From Agapetus fuscipes (lineage: Eukaryota; Arthropoda; Insecta; Trichoptera; Glossosomatidae), in the NCBI GenBank assembly GCA_951799405.1, contig OX637342.1, forward strand, positions 15,175,298-15,239,297: a stretch of DNA of 64,000 nucleotides. The letters run 5' to 3'. Numbering within the stretch: position 1 is the stretch's first letter; each line of letters opens with the position of its first letter. The position numbers and the translations under genes were made by a program. Under the pieces are notes generated by a model, which ran no database searches, had not been told where the DNA came from, and saw only the letters and a program-made list of their open reading frames with translations. Positions 21,622-33,407 of the stretch are shown here, piece after piece.

Positions 21622-21882
21622 TTCCTTGACTTATAGGTTGGTATGCGGCTGACCACCCATGCTGTAAAAATGGTTCACTTTGCCAATGTCACCCCTGTTA
21701 CACGGAAGGATGGCAAGAGTTGCAGGGTGTATGTCCATTTGAGATTGGTTTTTATGTTGTAGGCTCACATGAGGCACGTGCAAGCGCGAACTTGTACGTG
21801 TCTGGTTGTGGGAATGCATGTAATGTGAATCTCCAATGTAACATATCTTTGCAACTTAGATTAGATTAGATTAGATTAGATT
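21622..21882 (+). repeat. R1 repeat, full length
   Basis: Starts TTCCTTGACTTATAGG and ends in five TTAGA units. Confidence 0.9.
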
Positions 21883-22029
21883 TAAAAAAAGGCTTGATGA
21901 AGTAATAATACTTTAAAAAAATATTTGAAGTTATAATAATGGGGCATTAGACATGTAACGAGATGAAATATAAAAAAACTGATTTTACGAACCGTGATGG
22001 TGGAGAAGGAAGATTGGCTCATCGCTTCG

Positions 22030-22215
22030 TAGGAGTCATTTCTCTTCATCTATATTAAAGGTCCATCCAAACTTACAGCAACTGGGTCTTGCTTGAGAAT
22101 TGGCGCTTTCTACAGCAACGACCAAGCTCGCAGAGGGCTTTTGAAGTGTGATACACACAAAACAGCGCTCACCAAATAAATTATCCTAATATTATTATTA
22201 TATACGTTAAGGTGG
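22030..22215 (+). repeat. SINE2, 3' part
   Basis: 'aaggtccatccaaacttaca', 'actgggtcttgcttgagaat', 'gacgaccaagctcgca'-type body and the ATTATTATTAT end. Confidence 0.8.
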
Positions 22216-22295
22216 CAAATATTGTTTGTGTTGTATGTACTCCAACGAGCTCCAACGAAACGTTGAGAAATTTACCTTAATTCACCATTCATGAT

Positions 22296-22522
22296 CAAAG
22301 TTGCAAAAATATTATAAGCCTTTCAGATTCATATTAAATGCTCACTCACAAGCATCAAGTGTAAGTTCGCACTGACACGTGCAACATGAAAACTGCCAAA
22401 AAATTTCAAACCTTAAATTAACAAAATCCTGAAACTCCCTGAAATTCCTTAAAAAACACTTGTAAAAGTAAAAGATTTTTTACAGTATGGGTGGTTAGCA
22501 TCATGCCAACCTATAAATCAAT
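22296..22522 (-). repeat. R1 repeat, diverged
   Basis: From 'caaagttgcaaaaatatt' to 'gtatgggtggttagcatcat' and CCAACCTATAAATCAA. Confidence 0.75.
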
Positions 22523-22884
22523 TTACTGTTATACAACTGTACTTCTCATTTATAATAGTTTTTTTTTTTGAGAAATTTAAGTTGTTTAAAATAGAATAGA
22601 AACGTGTGAACATTTGAGTGAAAGAAAATTTTCTTGAAGTGAATAAGAAACCCACGGCTTACCACGAGCATCGGCTTTAAATACACGAGACTTAGCCGGA
22701 CTTAGACTTGGGGGAGGTCTGAACCGCCTTGAGAGTCAACGTCCTTAAAATTTTCGGCACGTCTCACGAACAGATTACCCTGGCAACTTGTAATGGATTA
22801 AGTTCATCCACTTTATTTTCTTGAAAGTTGTCAGTTTTTTTTTTTGGAAAATTGTCAACGAATGAATGGTTGATTTTAATGTGA

Positions 22885-23195
22885 CACTTAATAATAATAT
22901 TAAGATGATTTATTTGGTGAGCGCTATTTTTGTGTGAACACACCTCAAAAGCCCCCTGTAAGCTTGTTCGTCGCTAAAAAAAGCGCCAATTCTAGCCACA
23001 CCCAGTTGCTGTAAGGCTGGATGGATCTTTGGTGACCGGTCTTTGGCTAAGGTTTATGAATTTTTCAACGCACCGAGAAGCATATTTGAAAATATAAATG
23101 GTATGTTTATTTATGTTTCGCCGGTATTCGAGCCCACGACGTTCCATTTACGAGCGTGACGCCATAATCACAAGACTACGGACCGGTCAAATATT
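22885..23195 (-). repeat. SINE2, minus strand, full length
   Basis: ATAATAATATTAAGATGATT tail, 'gttgctgtaaggctggatgg', 'ttcaacgcaccgagaagcat', and the inverse head with B box ('ttcgagcccacgacgttcc') and 'cggaccggtcaa'. Confidence 0.85.
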
Positions 23196-23464
23196 AGACT
23201 TATCAAAATATTAGATTGTAAACGAAACGTGCAGTTTGTTTCTATCAAGAAAAATAGCTTACTTAAGTGTGGCCCTGAATCTGTAGGAACTCCGAATGTG
23301 AGTTTGATTTTGAAAATTAATAAAGGCATTCTTGCCTAACACGCACGGTACACGAAAGTTTGTACCAGAACGTGTGGCAGAGGATAAAGTGTCGTGTGAT
23401 CTGCATAAACAAGTTACTTTGGTGATTTTTGAACAAAAATCTGGTAATTTTTCATTCTGGCACT

Positions 23465-23805
23465 ATTTCTGTAGTCTAGTGGTTAACACTTCTGACTCGT
23501 AAATGGAAGGTTGTGAGTTCGAATCCCGGCGGAGCACAGAAAATATACCATTTATATTTTTAAATATGCTCCACTATAATCTAAAATCAGATTTATAACC
23601 ACGCTGGGTTAAAAAAAAAAATCATAAACATTCACCAAAGACCGGCCACTAAAGTTCCATCCAGCCTTACAGCAGCTGGGTCTTGCTTAAGAATTGACGC
23701 TTTCTACAGTGACGACCAAGCTCGCAGAAGGCTCTTGAGGTGTGATACACACATAAACAGCGCTCACCAAATAAATCATCCTAATATTATTATTACTATC
23801 TGGCC
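23465..23805 (+). repeat. SINE2, reference copy
   Basis: tRNA-like head: A box GTAGTCTAGTGGTTAACAC, B box GTGAGTTCGAATCCCGGCGG. The body has 'aaagaccggccactaaag' and 'cagctgggtcttgcttaaga'. It ends with 'cctaatattattatta', the (ATT)n tail. Pol III promoter boxes and a microsatellite tail mark a SINE. Confidence 0.85.
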
Positions 23806-25032
23806 CGGTTTGTCTAAGGTTTTTCTTCTATCTGGCATGGGTTGGATGTCAATAGTGTATGGAGATGTATGTATGTGAGCATTCACACGGTTTGCCCGGT
23901 AATTGATAGACAATCCGGGCGGAATGCGTTGTGTCTGAAAAGTCCCTAATATTTAGTAGTATTTTTGTTTTATTTTGCATAGGACCTATATATTTGCTTG
24001 TTGTCAACCAGCCATTGCTACCCATATAAGTAATAGTTGTAACTTTTACGGCTTCTCCACTAATCCTCCACACCGCCGGACGCTAAGCACATTAGCGTAT
24101 CCCTAACCAACCCACATACATAATATGATCATCATAATGTTACGAATATGTGTAGTTGTGTTTGTTTTGTCTGTGTTAGTGTAATTATAAATCTCTCTAG
24201 AAATAAATAGACGCTTAGGTACCTGATAATAATAAGTATTTGTTTGAAATGAATTGAATATACGTGTCTGTTTGTGGGCATGCATTAGTTGTTTTTTTTT
24301 GTACACAATAAGGTTTCCCCCCCCCAATTATAGTGTACCCTCTTAGCCATCAAAACGATGGGAGGAAATCTCTGGTTAAATTTTTAAATCTATTTAGATT
24401 GCAATTGAAGATGTCTATATTAGACTCATTCAAGAGTTTTGTACTCCTGAGTTATAGGATGCTTTGGAACGCAAATGAATTTTGAAATATATCTTTGCAA
24501 CTTAGATTATAAATAATTATTATTACTGTACGAGTATATATTTAATTTGTAAAAAAAAACCAAGATTGCGGTCTTTGAGTTTATACGACTCGCATAATAC
24601 AAAACACACAAAATGGATCTTGGATGCAAAATTGCTTTTTGAAAGTTTCCTGTACATTTTTTTAATATCGCTCGCTCAGAGCTGAGAGAGCTTGCATAAA
24701 GAAATCAAATAAGCAGCTCTAATTTAATACTTGGCCTTTATGATTGTAAAACTTGGTCGCAGACTGTGCAAACTTTACTAGTTTTACAGAAATCGTACAA
24801 GAGTTCAAGGACCTCTCAAGTTGAAATATGATTAATCTGTAAAGTAAAATTTATGTTCTTTGTAATTTTAGTTAGCAAAGCGACTTTATACTAAACTAGG
24901 GGCGTTGCCCCTGGCTGCTACGCAGCCCAACCCCTTAACATTTGGTGAATGTGTATATTGCGCATAGTTTCCTCGCGTTAAAATTCGGAAAACATGTAAA
25001 ATAAAAACATGCAGCCTTTGTAAAAGAAAATC
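23806..25032. other. mixed non-coding, R1 scraps
   Basis: R1 pieces at about 24250-24290 ('cgtgtctgtttgtgggcatg') and 24480-24512 ('tatctttgcaacttagatta'). The segment 24330-24480 recurs diverged at 38275-38420 ('ccctcttagccatc'/'ccctcacggccat'). No gene recognised. Confidence 0.5.
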
Positions 25033-26390
25033 GACCACCCATAGTTTAAAAAATGGTTCACTTTGCTGATTTCAGCTGTGTTTCAGGGAAGATTGGCAAG
25101 AGTTGCAGGGCTTATATTAATTTGAGATTGTGTTTTTATGTTGTAAGTCAACATGCATTATGTGTAAGCGCGAACTTATAAATGTCTGCTTGTGGGAATG
25201 CATTTAATATGAATCTCGATTGGTATGTATCTTTGCAACTTAGATTATAGAACTTAACAAAATAATTTCCTTGACTTATAGGTTAGTATGTGGCTGACCA
25301 CCCATACTGTAAGAATGGTTTACCATGAAAATTTTATCTCTGTTTGAGGAAAAGTCGGCAAGAGTTGCAGGGCTTATGTTCATTTGAGATTGGGTTTTTA
25401 TGTTGTAAGTCAACATGCATTATGTGTAAGCGCGAACTTATAAATGTCTGCTTGTGGGAATGCATTTAATATGAATCTCGATTGGTATGTATCTTTGCAA
25501 CTTAGATTATAGAACTTAACAAAATAATTTCCTTGACTTATAGGTTAGTATGTGGCTGACCACCCATACTGTAAGAATGGTTTACCATGAAAATTTTATC
25601 TCTGTTTGAGGAAAAGTCGGCAAGAGTTGCAGGGCTTATGTTCATTTGAGATTAGTTTTTTATTTTGTAAGTCCACATGGGGCATTTGTAAGCGCGAACT
25701 TATACCTGTCTGCTTGTGGGAATGCATTTAATATGAATCTCAAATGGTATGTATCTTTGCAACTTAGATTATAGAACTTAACAAAATAATTTCCTTGACT
25801 TATAGGCTAGTATGTGGCTGACCACCCATACTGTAAGAATGGTTTACAATGAAAATTTTATCTCGGTTTGAGGAAAAGTCGGTAAGAGTTGCAGGGCTTA
25901 TGTTCATTTGAGATTAGTTTTTTTATTTTGCAAGTCCACATTGGGCATTTGTAAGCGTGAACTTGTACCTGTCTGCGTGTGGGAATGCATTTAATATGAA
26001 TCTTAAATGGTATGTATCTTTGCAACTTAGATTATGTAAAGAAATACACAAAATAATTTTCTTGACTTATAGGTTGGTATGAGGCTGACCACCCATACTT
26101 TAAAAAATGGTTTACTTTGCAAATTCACCTTTGTTTCAGGGAAGGTTGGCAAGAGTTGCAGGGCTTATGTTCATTTGGAATGGGCTGTTATGTTGTAAGT
26201 ACACATGCAGCATATGTAAGCGGGAACTTATACATATCTGCTTGTGGGAATGCATTTAATATAAATCTTAAATAATATATATCTTTGCAGCTTAGATTAG
26301 ATTAGATTAGAACTTTTACATGTCTGCTTGTAAGAATGCATGTAATATGAATCTCAAATGTTATATATCTTTGCAACTTAGATTACACAT
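25033..26390 (+). repeat. tandem array of R1, period about 262 bp
   Basis: Five units plus a 3' scrap. The starts TTCCTTGACTTATAGG recur at 25267, 25529 and 25791 (exact 262-bp steps) and about 26059. The same non-R1 linker 'gaacttaacaaaataattt' separates most units. The first three units share variants such as CAACATGCATTATGTG, so they are homogenised. This is local amplification of one insertion with its flank. Confidence 0.9.
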
Positions 26391-26744
26391 TTAAATCCAT
26401 TTTTATTTTGTTTTTTTTTTTTTTAATTTGCATGAAATAAAAGAAAATATAAAAAAAACTTTCACGTTTTGCCGCTAGATGTCAATATAGTTCCATACAT
26501 TTTCAATATGAACAAACAGATTATTTGAAAGAGATTTTCATACATTTTTAAACACAAACGCGAAAGCTCGCAGCATTGCAGCATATATACAAAAATTAAT
26601 TTGCCATAGATCATGAATGCCTTTCATCTGCTGTGATGGCATTGATTTTGAAAATCGAAACTCGACGACGAAAGACGACGACGAAGGATAATATAATAAA
26701 GGATGAAAAGAACGCAACCTTAATCGTGTGGGTAGTTTTTTTAA
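26391..26744. other. stretch without recognised gene
   Basis: T run, AT-rich sequence and a small 'gacgacgaaagacgacgacg' patch at 26663-26688. Confidence 0.4.
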
Positions 26745-26830
26745 TCATTTTTTAAAAATATATATTTGTAAAGAGGAATGCAATTCAAAAACTTTTTTGC
26801 CTAGACAGAAACAGGTATTTCATTATCAAT
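26745..26830 (+). repeat. dispersed exon-like cassette (copy 2)
   Basis: 'tttgtaaagaggaatgcaat', then AGAAACAG|GTATTT, matching 43010-43085. Confidence 0.45.
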
Positions 26831-26917
26831 TTCGTTATTAAATTTTTTAATGAATTATTAATTCATAACTACCCAATGAAATATGTTGAACCAGGGTTGA
26901 AGTTATTGTTAATAGGA

Positions 26918-26995
26918 CATGACGCAGGTGGGGTTCAAACCAGCGTTAGTGTCAATAACGCAAACTCGAGCGCCAACGCCTTATCTTGACCATCC
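26918..26995 (-). repeat. tRNA-like (class II) SINE head
   Basis: On the minus strand GGTCAAGATAAGGCG resembles an A box and GCTGGTTTGAACCCCACC a B box, with long spacing as in tRNA-Leu/Ser. The acceptor stem is not closed. Confidence 0.45.
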
Positions 26996-27104
26996 TAGAG
27001 ACAAGTTTTAAAGTACATAAGCTAATGTTGAAAATACCAAGCTTTAGAAGTCTCTATTGTTACAAAAAACACTGAAAGCAGACCTCGAGGTTGCACTTGG
27101 CGAG

Positions 27105-27362
27105 TGTTAACTTTTTATTTTTACAGGTAAGGAAAATTTACTGCTTTACTCTAACAACTTCAATTGAAGTTAGGGTTTCCTAGCTTCCGAGTTCCGAGAG
27201 GACTAGCTCTCATACATAGTGAAGGCTGAGTAAGCTTTGCCGCTATTTTTATACTGGGTTTTTAATAAACGGAAAATCGTTTGTGACAGCCTTTGTGGGG
27301 ATCGAAACCTAGCTCTCTACATGGAATGCAAGCATTCTACCTACTTATCTATCGACCAGACA
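27105..27362 (-). repeat. SINE1, minus strand
   Basis: 'ctttttatttttacaggtaa', 'gaaggctgagtaagctttgc' and the inverse head 'cattctacctacttatctat'. Confidence 0.8.
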
Positions 27363-27373
27363 TCTTTTTAATC

Positions 27374-27615
27374 AATAATCTGTAATCTAAGTTCCAAAGA
27401 TATATTAACATTCAAAACTCATATCAAATGCATGCCCACAAACAGACACGTGTGAGTTCGTGCTGGCAAATGCTGAATGTGTACTTACAAATGGAAAACA
27501 AACGCCAAATGAACATTAGCCCTGCAACTTTTGCCGACCTTCCCTGAAACAGGGGTGACATTGGCAAAGTGAACCATGTACAGGGTGGTCAGATACCAAC
27601 ATACAAGTCAAGGAA
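27374..27615 (-). repeat. R1 repeat
   Basis: From ATAATCTGTAATCTAAG to ACAAGTCAAGGA. Small deletion in the ACCATGTACAGGGTGG part. Confidence 0.85.
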
Positions 27616-27894
27616 TACATTTTCGTCTTAATAAATCCCAGCGTAATATAGCGAAATTCACTAATAATTTTGGATCACAAACGCAACGACGCTCTCCGTT
27701 AGCCGTTTCTCGTTAGTCTAACGGCTGGCCCGCTTAACGACGCCGTTAAGGCACTCCTTTAATTAACGGACAATAAAGGCTTCTGACAGCCCTGGAGTTG
27801 TACAAGAAGTACCACCTTCCAGAACTAAGTAAGAAGTTTAGAATGCCCAGGAATTTCTTGTCCATTAAAATACCTTATCGATTTTGACTTTGAC

Positions 27895-28560
27895 TCATCT
27901 GTAGTCTAGTGGTTAAAAACATAGACCCGAAATCGGAAGGCCACTGGTTCGATTCCAGATGGAGCATAGAAAATGCTCTTCATTGGGTTGAAAAGATGAT
28001 ATCGACGGTTAAAAAAAAACTAAATTGGCAAGGAGAGCAGTTTAAAGTTTGAGATTGCAGAAAAATGGCATAACTTTTTTATTTTTTATCATATCGTTAA
28101 AATCAAAACAGCTCTAAAATTGAAAAAATCAAGGCATTTATTGGCATTCCTATTTTATATGGTTTTACGATGATTAACAATTTTTTTATGTCACAAGCGC
28201 CTTTTGGACAAAAACGGCCAAAATCTTGTCGGTTAGACCAAAACCATACTTCGTAAACGCATTTGTTTGCTTGGGCATAAACAACACAAAAATCATCGTA
28301 GAGCTATGGGAGTTAGCGCATTAGAAAGAGCGGAAATTTCGATGTAGGATAGCATTCAGAACTCATTTTTGACCAAAACGTCGCTTATACTTCGTACTTG
28401 AACCGTCGATATGCTTTTACTTTTACAAAAGTCCGGTCACCAAAGGTTCATCTAGCTTTACAGCAACTGGTTCTTGCTTGTGTATTTGGCGCTTTCTATA
28501 ACGATGACCTAATTCAATTAAGGCTCTTGAGGTACGCAAAGACCAGCCTCTTTACCTGAC
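27895..28560 (+). repeat. SINE2 split by a MITE
   Basis: Head CTGTAGTCTAGTGGTTAAAA with B box CTGGTTCGATTCCAG up to about 27998. The body resumes at 28413 ('gtccggtcaccaaagg', 'actggttcttgcttgtg'). The interruption is the 414-bp TIR element. Confidence 0.8.
27999..28412. mobile_element. TIR element (family C), inserted in SINE2
   Basis: Left ATATCGACGGTTAAAA; right inverse AACCGTCGATAT. Colinear in inverse orientation with 47074-47514 ('tcatcgtagagctatggga', 'cgcttttggacaaaa'). No open transposase frame. Confidence 0.75.
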
Positions 28561-28640
28561 AAAATAAATATATTCATGTGTCACATGCGACCTTTTCTTA
28601 GACAACGCATTAAGAAGTTAAAGTGTATGTAAAGCTTAGT
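28540..28640 (+). repeat. SINE1 3' fragment
   Basis: 'gacaaaataaatatattcat', 'acaacgcattaagaagttaa', 'gtagcttagttgcg'-type end. Confidence 0.6.
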
Positions 28641-28710
28641 TGCGTTGCGTATATAAAGACATGGTAGGTAGGTAGGTAAAGAAGTTGCCTCCCTTAGCTG
28701 TGATATCTAT

Positions 28711-28968
28711 CTAATCTAATCTAATCTAAGCTGCAAAGATATATATAATTTAAGATTTATATTAAATGCATTCCCACAAGCAGACATGTATAATTTCGCG
28801 CTAACACATGCCGCATGTGGACCTGCAATATAAAAACCCAATCTCAAATGAACATAAGCCCTGCAACTCTTGCCGTCCTTCCCTGAAACAGGGGTGACAT
28901 TGGCAAAGTGAACCATTTTTTTTTTACAGTATGGGTGGTCAGCCGCATACCAACCTATAAGTCAAGGA
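28711..28968 (-). repeat. R1 repeat, full length
   Basis: From CTAATCTAATCTAATCTAAG to ACCTATAAGTCAAGGA. The LINE poly(A) tail begins immediately to the right, so the LINE inserted at the R1 5' end. Confidence 0.9.
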
Positions 28969-29089
28969 TATTTTTTTTTTTTTTTTTTTTATTTTTTTTT
29001 TTTTTTTATTTATTTAACAAAATATAAATACAAATTTATTTTAAAACAAGTAATATTTCTAAATAATAATAAAAACTTAATTGTTATTT

Positions 29090-29129
29090 CCTCACCAATT
29101 GAAGAGCCAAGCTCTTGTGCTTGGTGAGG
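29090..29129 (-). other. conserved stem-loop in LINE 3' UTR
   Basis: Outer stem CCTCACCAA/TTGGTGAGG encloses an inner stem AAGAGC/GCTCTT with loop CAA. Present unchanged in the second copy (54997-55036). A 3' UTR hairpin is a plausible RT recognition element; function is inferred. Confidence 0.6.
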
Positions 29130-29318
29130 GAATCGCAGCTATCTTAAATAAATTATGTTCTTAATTTATATTCTATATAATATAATGAGATAAAAACTTA
29201 ATATAATACTTAAAGGAAAAAAATATAGGTAATACACAAGAATAAATCAAAAAATAAACTAACAATATAAAAAATGAAAAAAAAACAAAAATTAGAAACA
29301 ACCAATCAATAAGTAGAA

Positions 29319-30839
29319 CTATGAATATATATATTTTTTTATTTTAAACTTAATTTTTTTAACATCCTTAATTATTTTGATTTCATTTGGCAATATGTTA
29401 TAGTATTTTATTCCCCTACAGATAAAATTATTCTCGAATTGTTTTGTTTTAAATTTAGGAATTGTTATAAAATTTTGTCTTCTCCTTGATATAGCTCTTT
29501 CAAATTGTTTTGCTTTGTCAATCTTTATTATTTCCAGAATAGAGTACAGTTTGAAAATTTGTTCTATAGTTGGTACCTTAAAAATTTTGAATAAAGATTC
29601 TGTTGAAAATGTTGGTGGCTTTTTTAGAATTACTTTAATAATTAATCTCTGAGCTATTTTGACTGAATTTAAAATATTATCATATGATCCCCCCCATCCA
29701 ATTATGCCATATTGTAGCATTGATTGTACAATTGAGTAGTATACCATTTTTAATTGTTCGATTTTAAGAATGTTTCTGAGTCTTATAAATATGTATATAC
29801 ATTTTCGTATTCGTTTGACCAGTTCCATTATGTGATTTTTCCACTTCATATTTTGATCTATAATAATGCCTAGGTATTTTATATTTTTAGTTGAAGTTAG
29901 TGTTGAACATGTGTTTTCACAGTTTTTAGTTTCATTGCAATTCTGACTGTGTATGATGATTTTAATTGGCGGCTCTGAATTAAATTTATTTATTGCGAAA
30001 GAAATGAATTGAGTTTTTTCAATATTTAGTGATAATATATTACTATCGAACCACCCCTTCAGTATATTTATGTCAAGATTTGCTCGTTCATTAATAGAGC
30101 GCCAATCTTGTCCCTCCAATATAATGGCAGTATCATCTGCATAAGATATTATTTTTCCATTGAGTTTTAGAGTGAAAATATCATTTGTGTATAAAATGAA
30201 TAGTAATGGACCCAGTACAGTACCTTGTGGGATACCAAATTCACCGGTTGATGGTTGACTATAAGAACTATTAATTTTAACTATTTGAGATCTCTGATAT
30301 AAGTAACTTTTTATCCATTGTAACGCTTTTAATTTTATCCCAATTGAATTCAGTTTTACAATTAGTTTTTCGTGAGAGATGCTATCAAATGCTTTTTTTA
30401 AATCAATGAAAATTCCGATACATTTAAAAGATTGGTCAAGTGAGCTATGAATTAAGTTCGTTATTTTCGCGATGGCATCTTGAGTACTTCTGTTTTCCAT
30501 GAATCCGAATTGGTTATCGTGTATTATATTGTTGGCTTTTATAAATTTAATTAACCTAATTTTTGCTAATTTTTCAAAAATTTTTGCTATGTTAGATATA
30601 ACAGAAATGGGTCGGTAATTGTTTACTTTTTCCCGATTTCCTGTCTTAAATATGGGTGTTATTATTGTTTTTTTGTAATTTGAAGGAAACGTTCCACTTT
30701 CAAAACTCAAATTAATTATATGTTGTAGTGGTTTCGATATTTGTTCTTTAATATGTTTTAAAGTTTCAGCAGAAAGAGCATCATATCCAGGCGCCGTACC
30801 GTTTTTCAGATTGCTAATTACTGTCTCTATTTCTTCCCT
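29319..30839 (-). pseudogene. reverse transcriptase, N-terminally truncated LINE ORF
   Basis: An uninterrupted frame covering the RT domain with NNYRPISVIS, DLKKAFDSIS (first catalytic Asp), GIPQGTVLGPLLF and ISYADDTAII (YADD catalytic pair), then the LINE C-terminal region to stop. The first residues of the open frame (30840-30884) are flanking DNA, not LINE. The endonuclease is missing, so it cannot retrotranspose by itself. It differs from the longer copy at only one residue I noticed (NLDINIL versus NLDMNIL). Confidence 0.85.
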
Positions 30840-31159
30840 ATATAATATATAAATAAGATATATAAATAAAAAGGTTCCTCGCATTCCAGACGTTGCGTCA
30901 CACGGCCGGGTTGCTAGGGAGAGGGCTAACTGCTAACGTTGTTGATGGTTACTAAGGTTGCAAAGAGAAACCCGCAGAGAAGAAATAAAAAATCAAGAAT
31001 CCTGCCAAATATGTTCCGACTCCATTATGCGCCTTTATCAGATCACAGATCCGAATCTTTGCTTAACAGATCACAGATCCGAATATTCGTCAGCTTTAAT
31101 TGCCAATTTCAATGTCAACGACCCACTAGGGAGGAGATTGATCACTGTACCCCAAGTAA
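30840..31159. other. stretch without firm gene
   Basis: Contains a CpG-containing patch near 30885-30940 and a direct repeat 'cagatcacagatccgaat' twice at 31039-31083. Short plus-strand frames carry no family signal. Confidence 0.4.
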
Positions 31160-31310
31160 AAGCCTTTAACGTTTACACACATTCATAGCGTTACACTAAA
31201 AATAAATGGGAACTAAAGCGCTTACTCCATGTGCTGATTTACTTTCCGTACATTTTTTAAGTTAACGCTATGATCTAGTTGTAACGTATATTTTTATACT
31301 CTGGGTAATG
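31160..31310. mobile_element. palindromic MITE (family P)
   Basis: 'gcctttaacgtttacac' at left and 'aacgctatgatctagttgta' at right, with 'gggaactaaagcgcttactc' inside. Confidence 0.5.
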
Positions 31311-31781
31311 GAGACGTGAACTCTTGAAGAGACAATAAAACAAAAATAGTAACTTACGTTTGATTGTTTAATGAACTCGAGTTTATTGACTTGAGTGATT
31401 TTTATATCCAACGTTTTATAGTACTTAGCTAAAGTATTAAATTTAATGCTTGACATAAACCATTGCGCTTACCAAAAATTATGCGAAAAGTAAAACAGTG
31501 TCTCTGTAGATCGTTTTAAATTCCATACATTTTAGCTATCATTTATGTTCGGGTACAAGTTAAAGGTTATTTTCTTCTCCGATTTCAAGATTTGATGGAA
31601 GAACGTTTATTTCAAAAGTAATTCACAAAGAAGACAATTTGAAAACATTTCATTTTAGAACAAAGTGATTATGACTAATGTTTACTAACATAAAACTGAA
31701 ATTAGAGTTACGTCTGAAAATGGTGAGATGCTGCATCTTTCTGATTGTGCTCTATCGCAGGCATGTAAAACAAGGATGAAT

Positions 31782-31835
31782 ACCTCCTGAAGACGTTGGC
31801 TACACCGCTAACTAAGCTCAGCGAATAGTAAAAGT
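31782..31835 (+). ncRNA. decayed hammerhead motif
   Basis: CTCCTGAAGACGTTGGCTAC carries an intact CTGAAGA, but the GAAA box after stem II is lost. Same pattern as the 14-kb element. Confidence 0.35.
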
Positions 31836-33153
31836 TCTCCTACAACTGTTTGTGACGTATCCGAAAAATGATATTTATTTTCAAATTAATAATTTGTTTA
31901 TATATTAAACGACTGTAACTGTGTTTAAATAAAACTTTTATAAAAAATACCGTTTCTATAAAATGGTAAGTAATCAAAAACTGTTTACAAGAACCTTGAA
32001 AATTGTAAAAAATATTTCAGATTTATATTGGCTTTGTTAGTGAGGCTTTGTAACATCTAGATATCCTCCCCTCCCTCAGTATTTCTCACCTTTTACCTCC
32101 GCCCCTTTCATCCCCCACACCATCTGTTCGCTTCCGTTCTATTTGAGTGCTTCACCCTCCCTACATTTTTTATACCTTCATATAAATTCATTGATTTTGT
32201 GCAGCTATATATTGGGTAGAAAAAAAAATGTTTAACATCATAATAATTCATGTTTCTGTTTATTGTTTAGGCCTTTTCAGTTTTTTTTTCAGAATTTCCT
32301 AGCTTAGATATTTTAAAAGATTCTTGTAATCGGCAAAGCGGTTGAACTGGCCCCCTTGAATTTTTTTTTGTTTGGTCCTTATTTATTACCCAAAAATGAA
32401 GGTTCTCAGAAAATATAAGTAACGACTCAAAAAATAGCAATACAGTTGCAATAAAACAAAGTTGAAATTTTTCATTTATAAAAATTAATAACACATTTTT
32501 ATTCAATGGCTTTCTGCAACGTTTCACAAAAATCTTTGCCCCACATGCCGCACGATGATGTAAGAAGTTGCAGTATATGTGCAGCTCATTTGTTGTGTCA
32601 GTGTCATAAAATACGTAATACCACAACTGTTCACAAAAATCATTTTCGTTTCATATGCAGTTCAATTATCTAGGTTGCCAAAGATAATAGTTTTCTGTGA
32701 AAATCTTTGAAAAGAAAATTTTAAAAAACATTCAAAACAAAGATTTTTCAGATGTGTTCCACTGCACCCAAAATATTTTCAGCTCCTGAAAATGCATCCA
32801 ATAAAACGGATTGAGTTTCACCGTTGTGCAAATGTTTGGTTGTTTTAGGGAATTCAATTTAGCAGAAGTAATGCGAGATTCCAAATAGCGTCACGAAAAA
32901 GGGTTTTGTTTTATTGGAAAATGCTTCAAAAATCATAATTCACTTAAAAATACGTGTGACCTACAAAATTTCGTTGAACACGCTCATGTTTACATCCCTG
33001 TAAGATGTGTATTTTTGGAAAACAAGGAAGGTATTTGGTTGATTGTAGAAATTTGAATTTTGGACTGGAAAAACCTGTTCTATACAAAAATTTCCTTCTC
33101 CAGTTGCCAAAGAGGTGAAATTGAAAATTGTCAATTATATTATATTGCTTGTA
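31836..33153. other. stretch without recognised gene or repeat
   Basis: AT-rich. A pyrimidine-rich block at 32050-32130. No splice-supported coding found; open frames here lack motifs. Confidence 0.4.
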
Positions 33154-33405
33154 TTCCTTGACTTATAGGTTGGTTTGCGGCTGACCACCCATACTGTATA
33201 AAATGGTTCACCTTGCCAATTTAACCCCTGTTTCAGGGAAGGTCGACATGAGTTGCAGGGCTTATGTTCATTTCAGATTGGGTTTTTATATTGTAGGTCC
33301 ACATGCGGCATGTGTGAGCGCGAAGTTATACATGTCTGCTTGTGGAATATCATTTAATATAAATCTTAAATGATATATATCTTTGCAGTTTAGATTAGAT
33401 TAGAT
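33154..33405 (+). repeat. R1 repeat, full length
   Basis: TTCCTTGACTTATAGG start and TTTAGATTAGATTAGAT end. Confidence 0.9.
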
Positions 33406-33407
33406 CA

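Larger units (their letters stand above)
28970..30839 (-). mobile_element. non-LTR retrotransposon, 5'-truncated copy
   Basis: Minus-strand element with its poly(A) tail at 28970-29010 (T runs on the plus strand). Identical in nearly every base I compared to 54893-56747 of the longer copy; similarity stops abruptly at 30839, the usual 5' truncation. The very low divergence implies recent insertion. Confidence 0.9.

Noticed and set aside
30840..31170. Small plus-strand gene after the truncated LINE
   Set aside because: Two overlapping frames of similar length and a repeated 'cagatcacagatccgaat' argue against a real protein.
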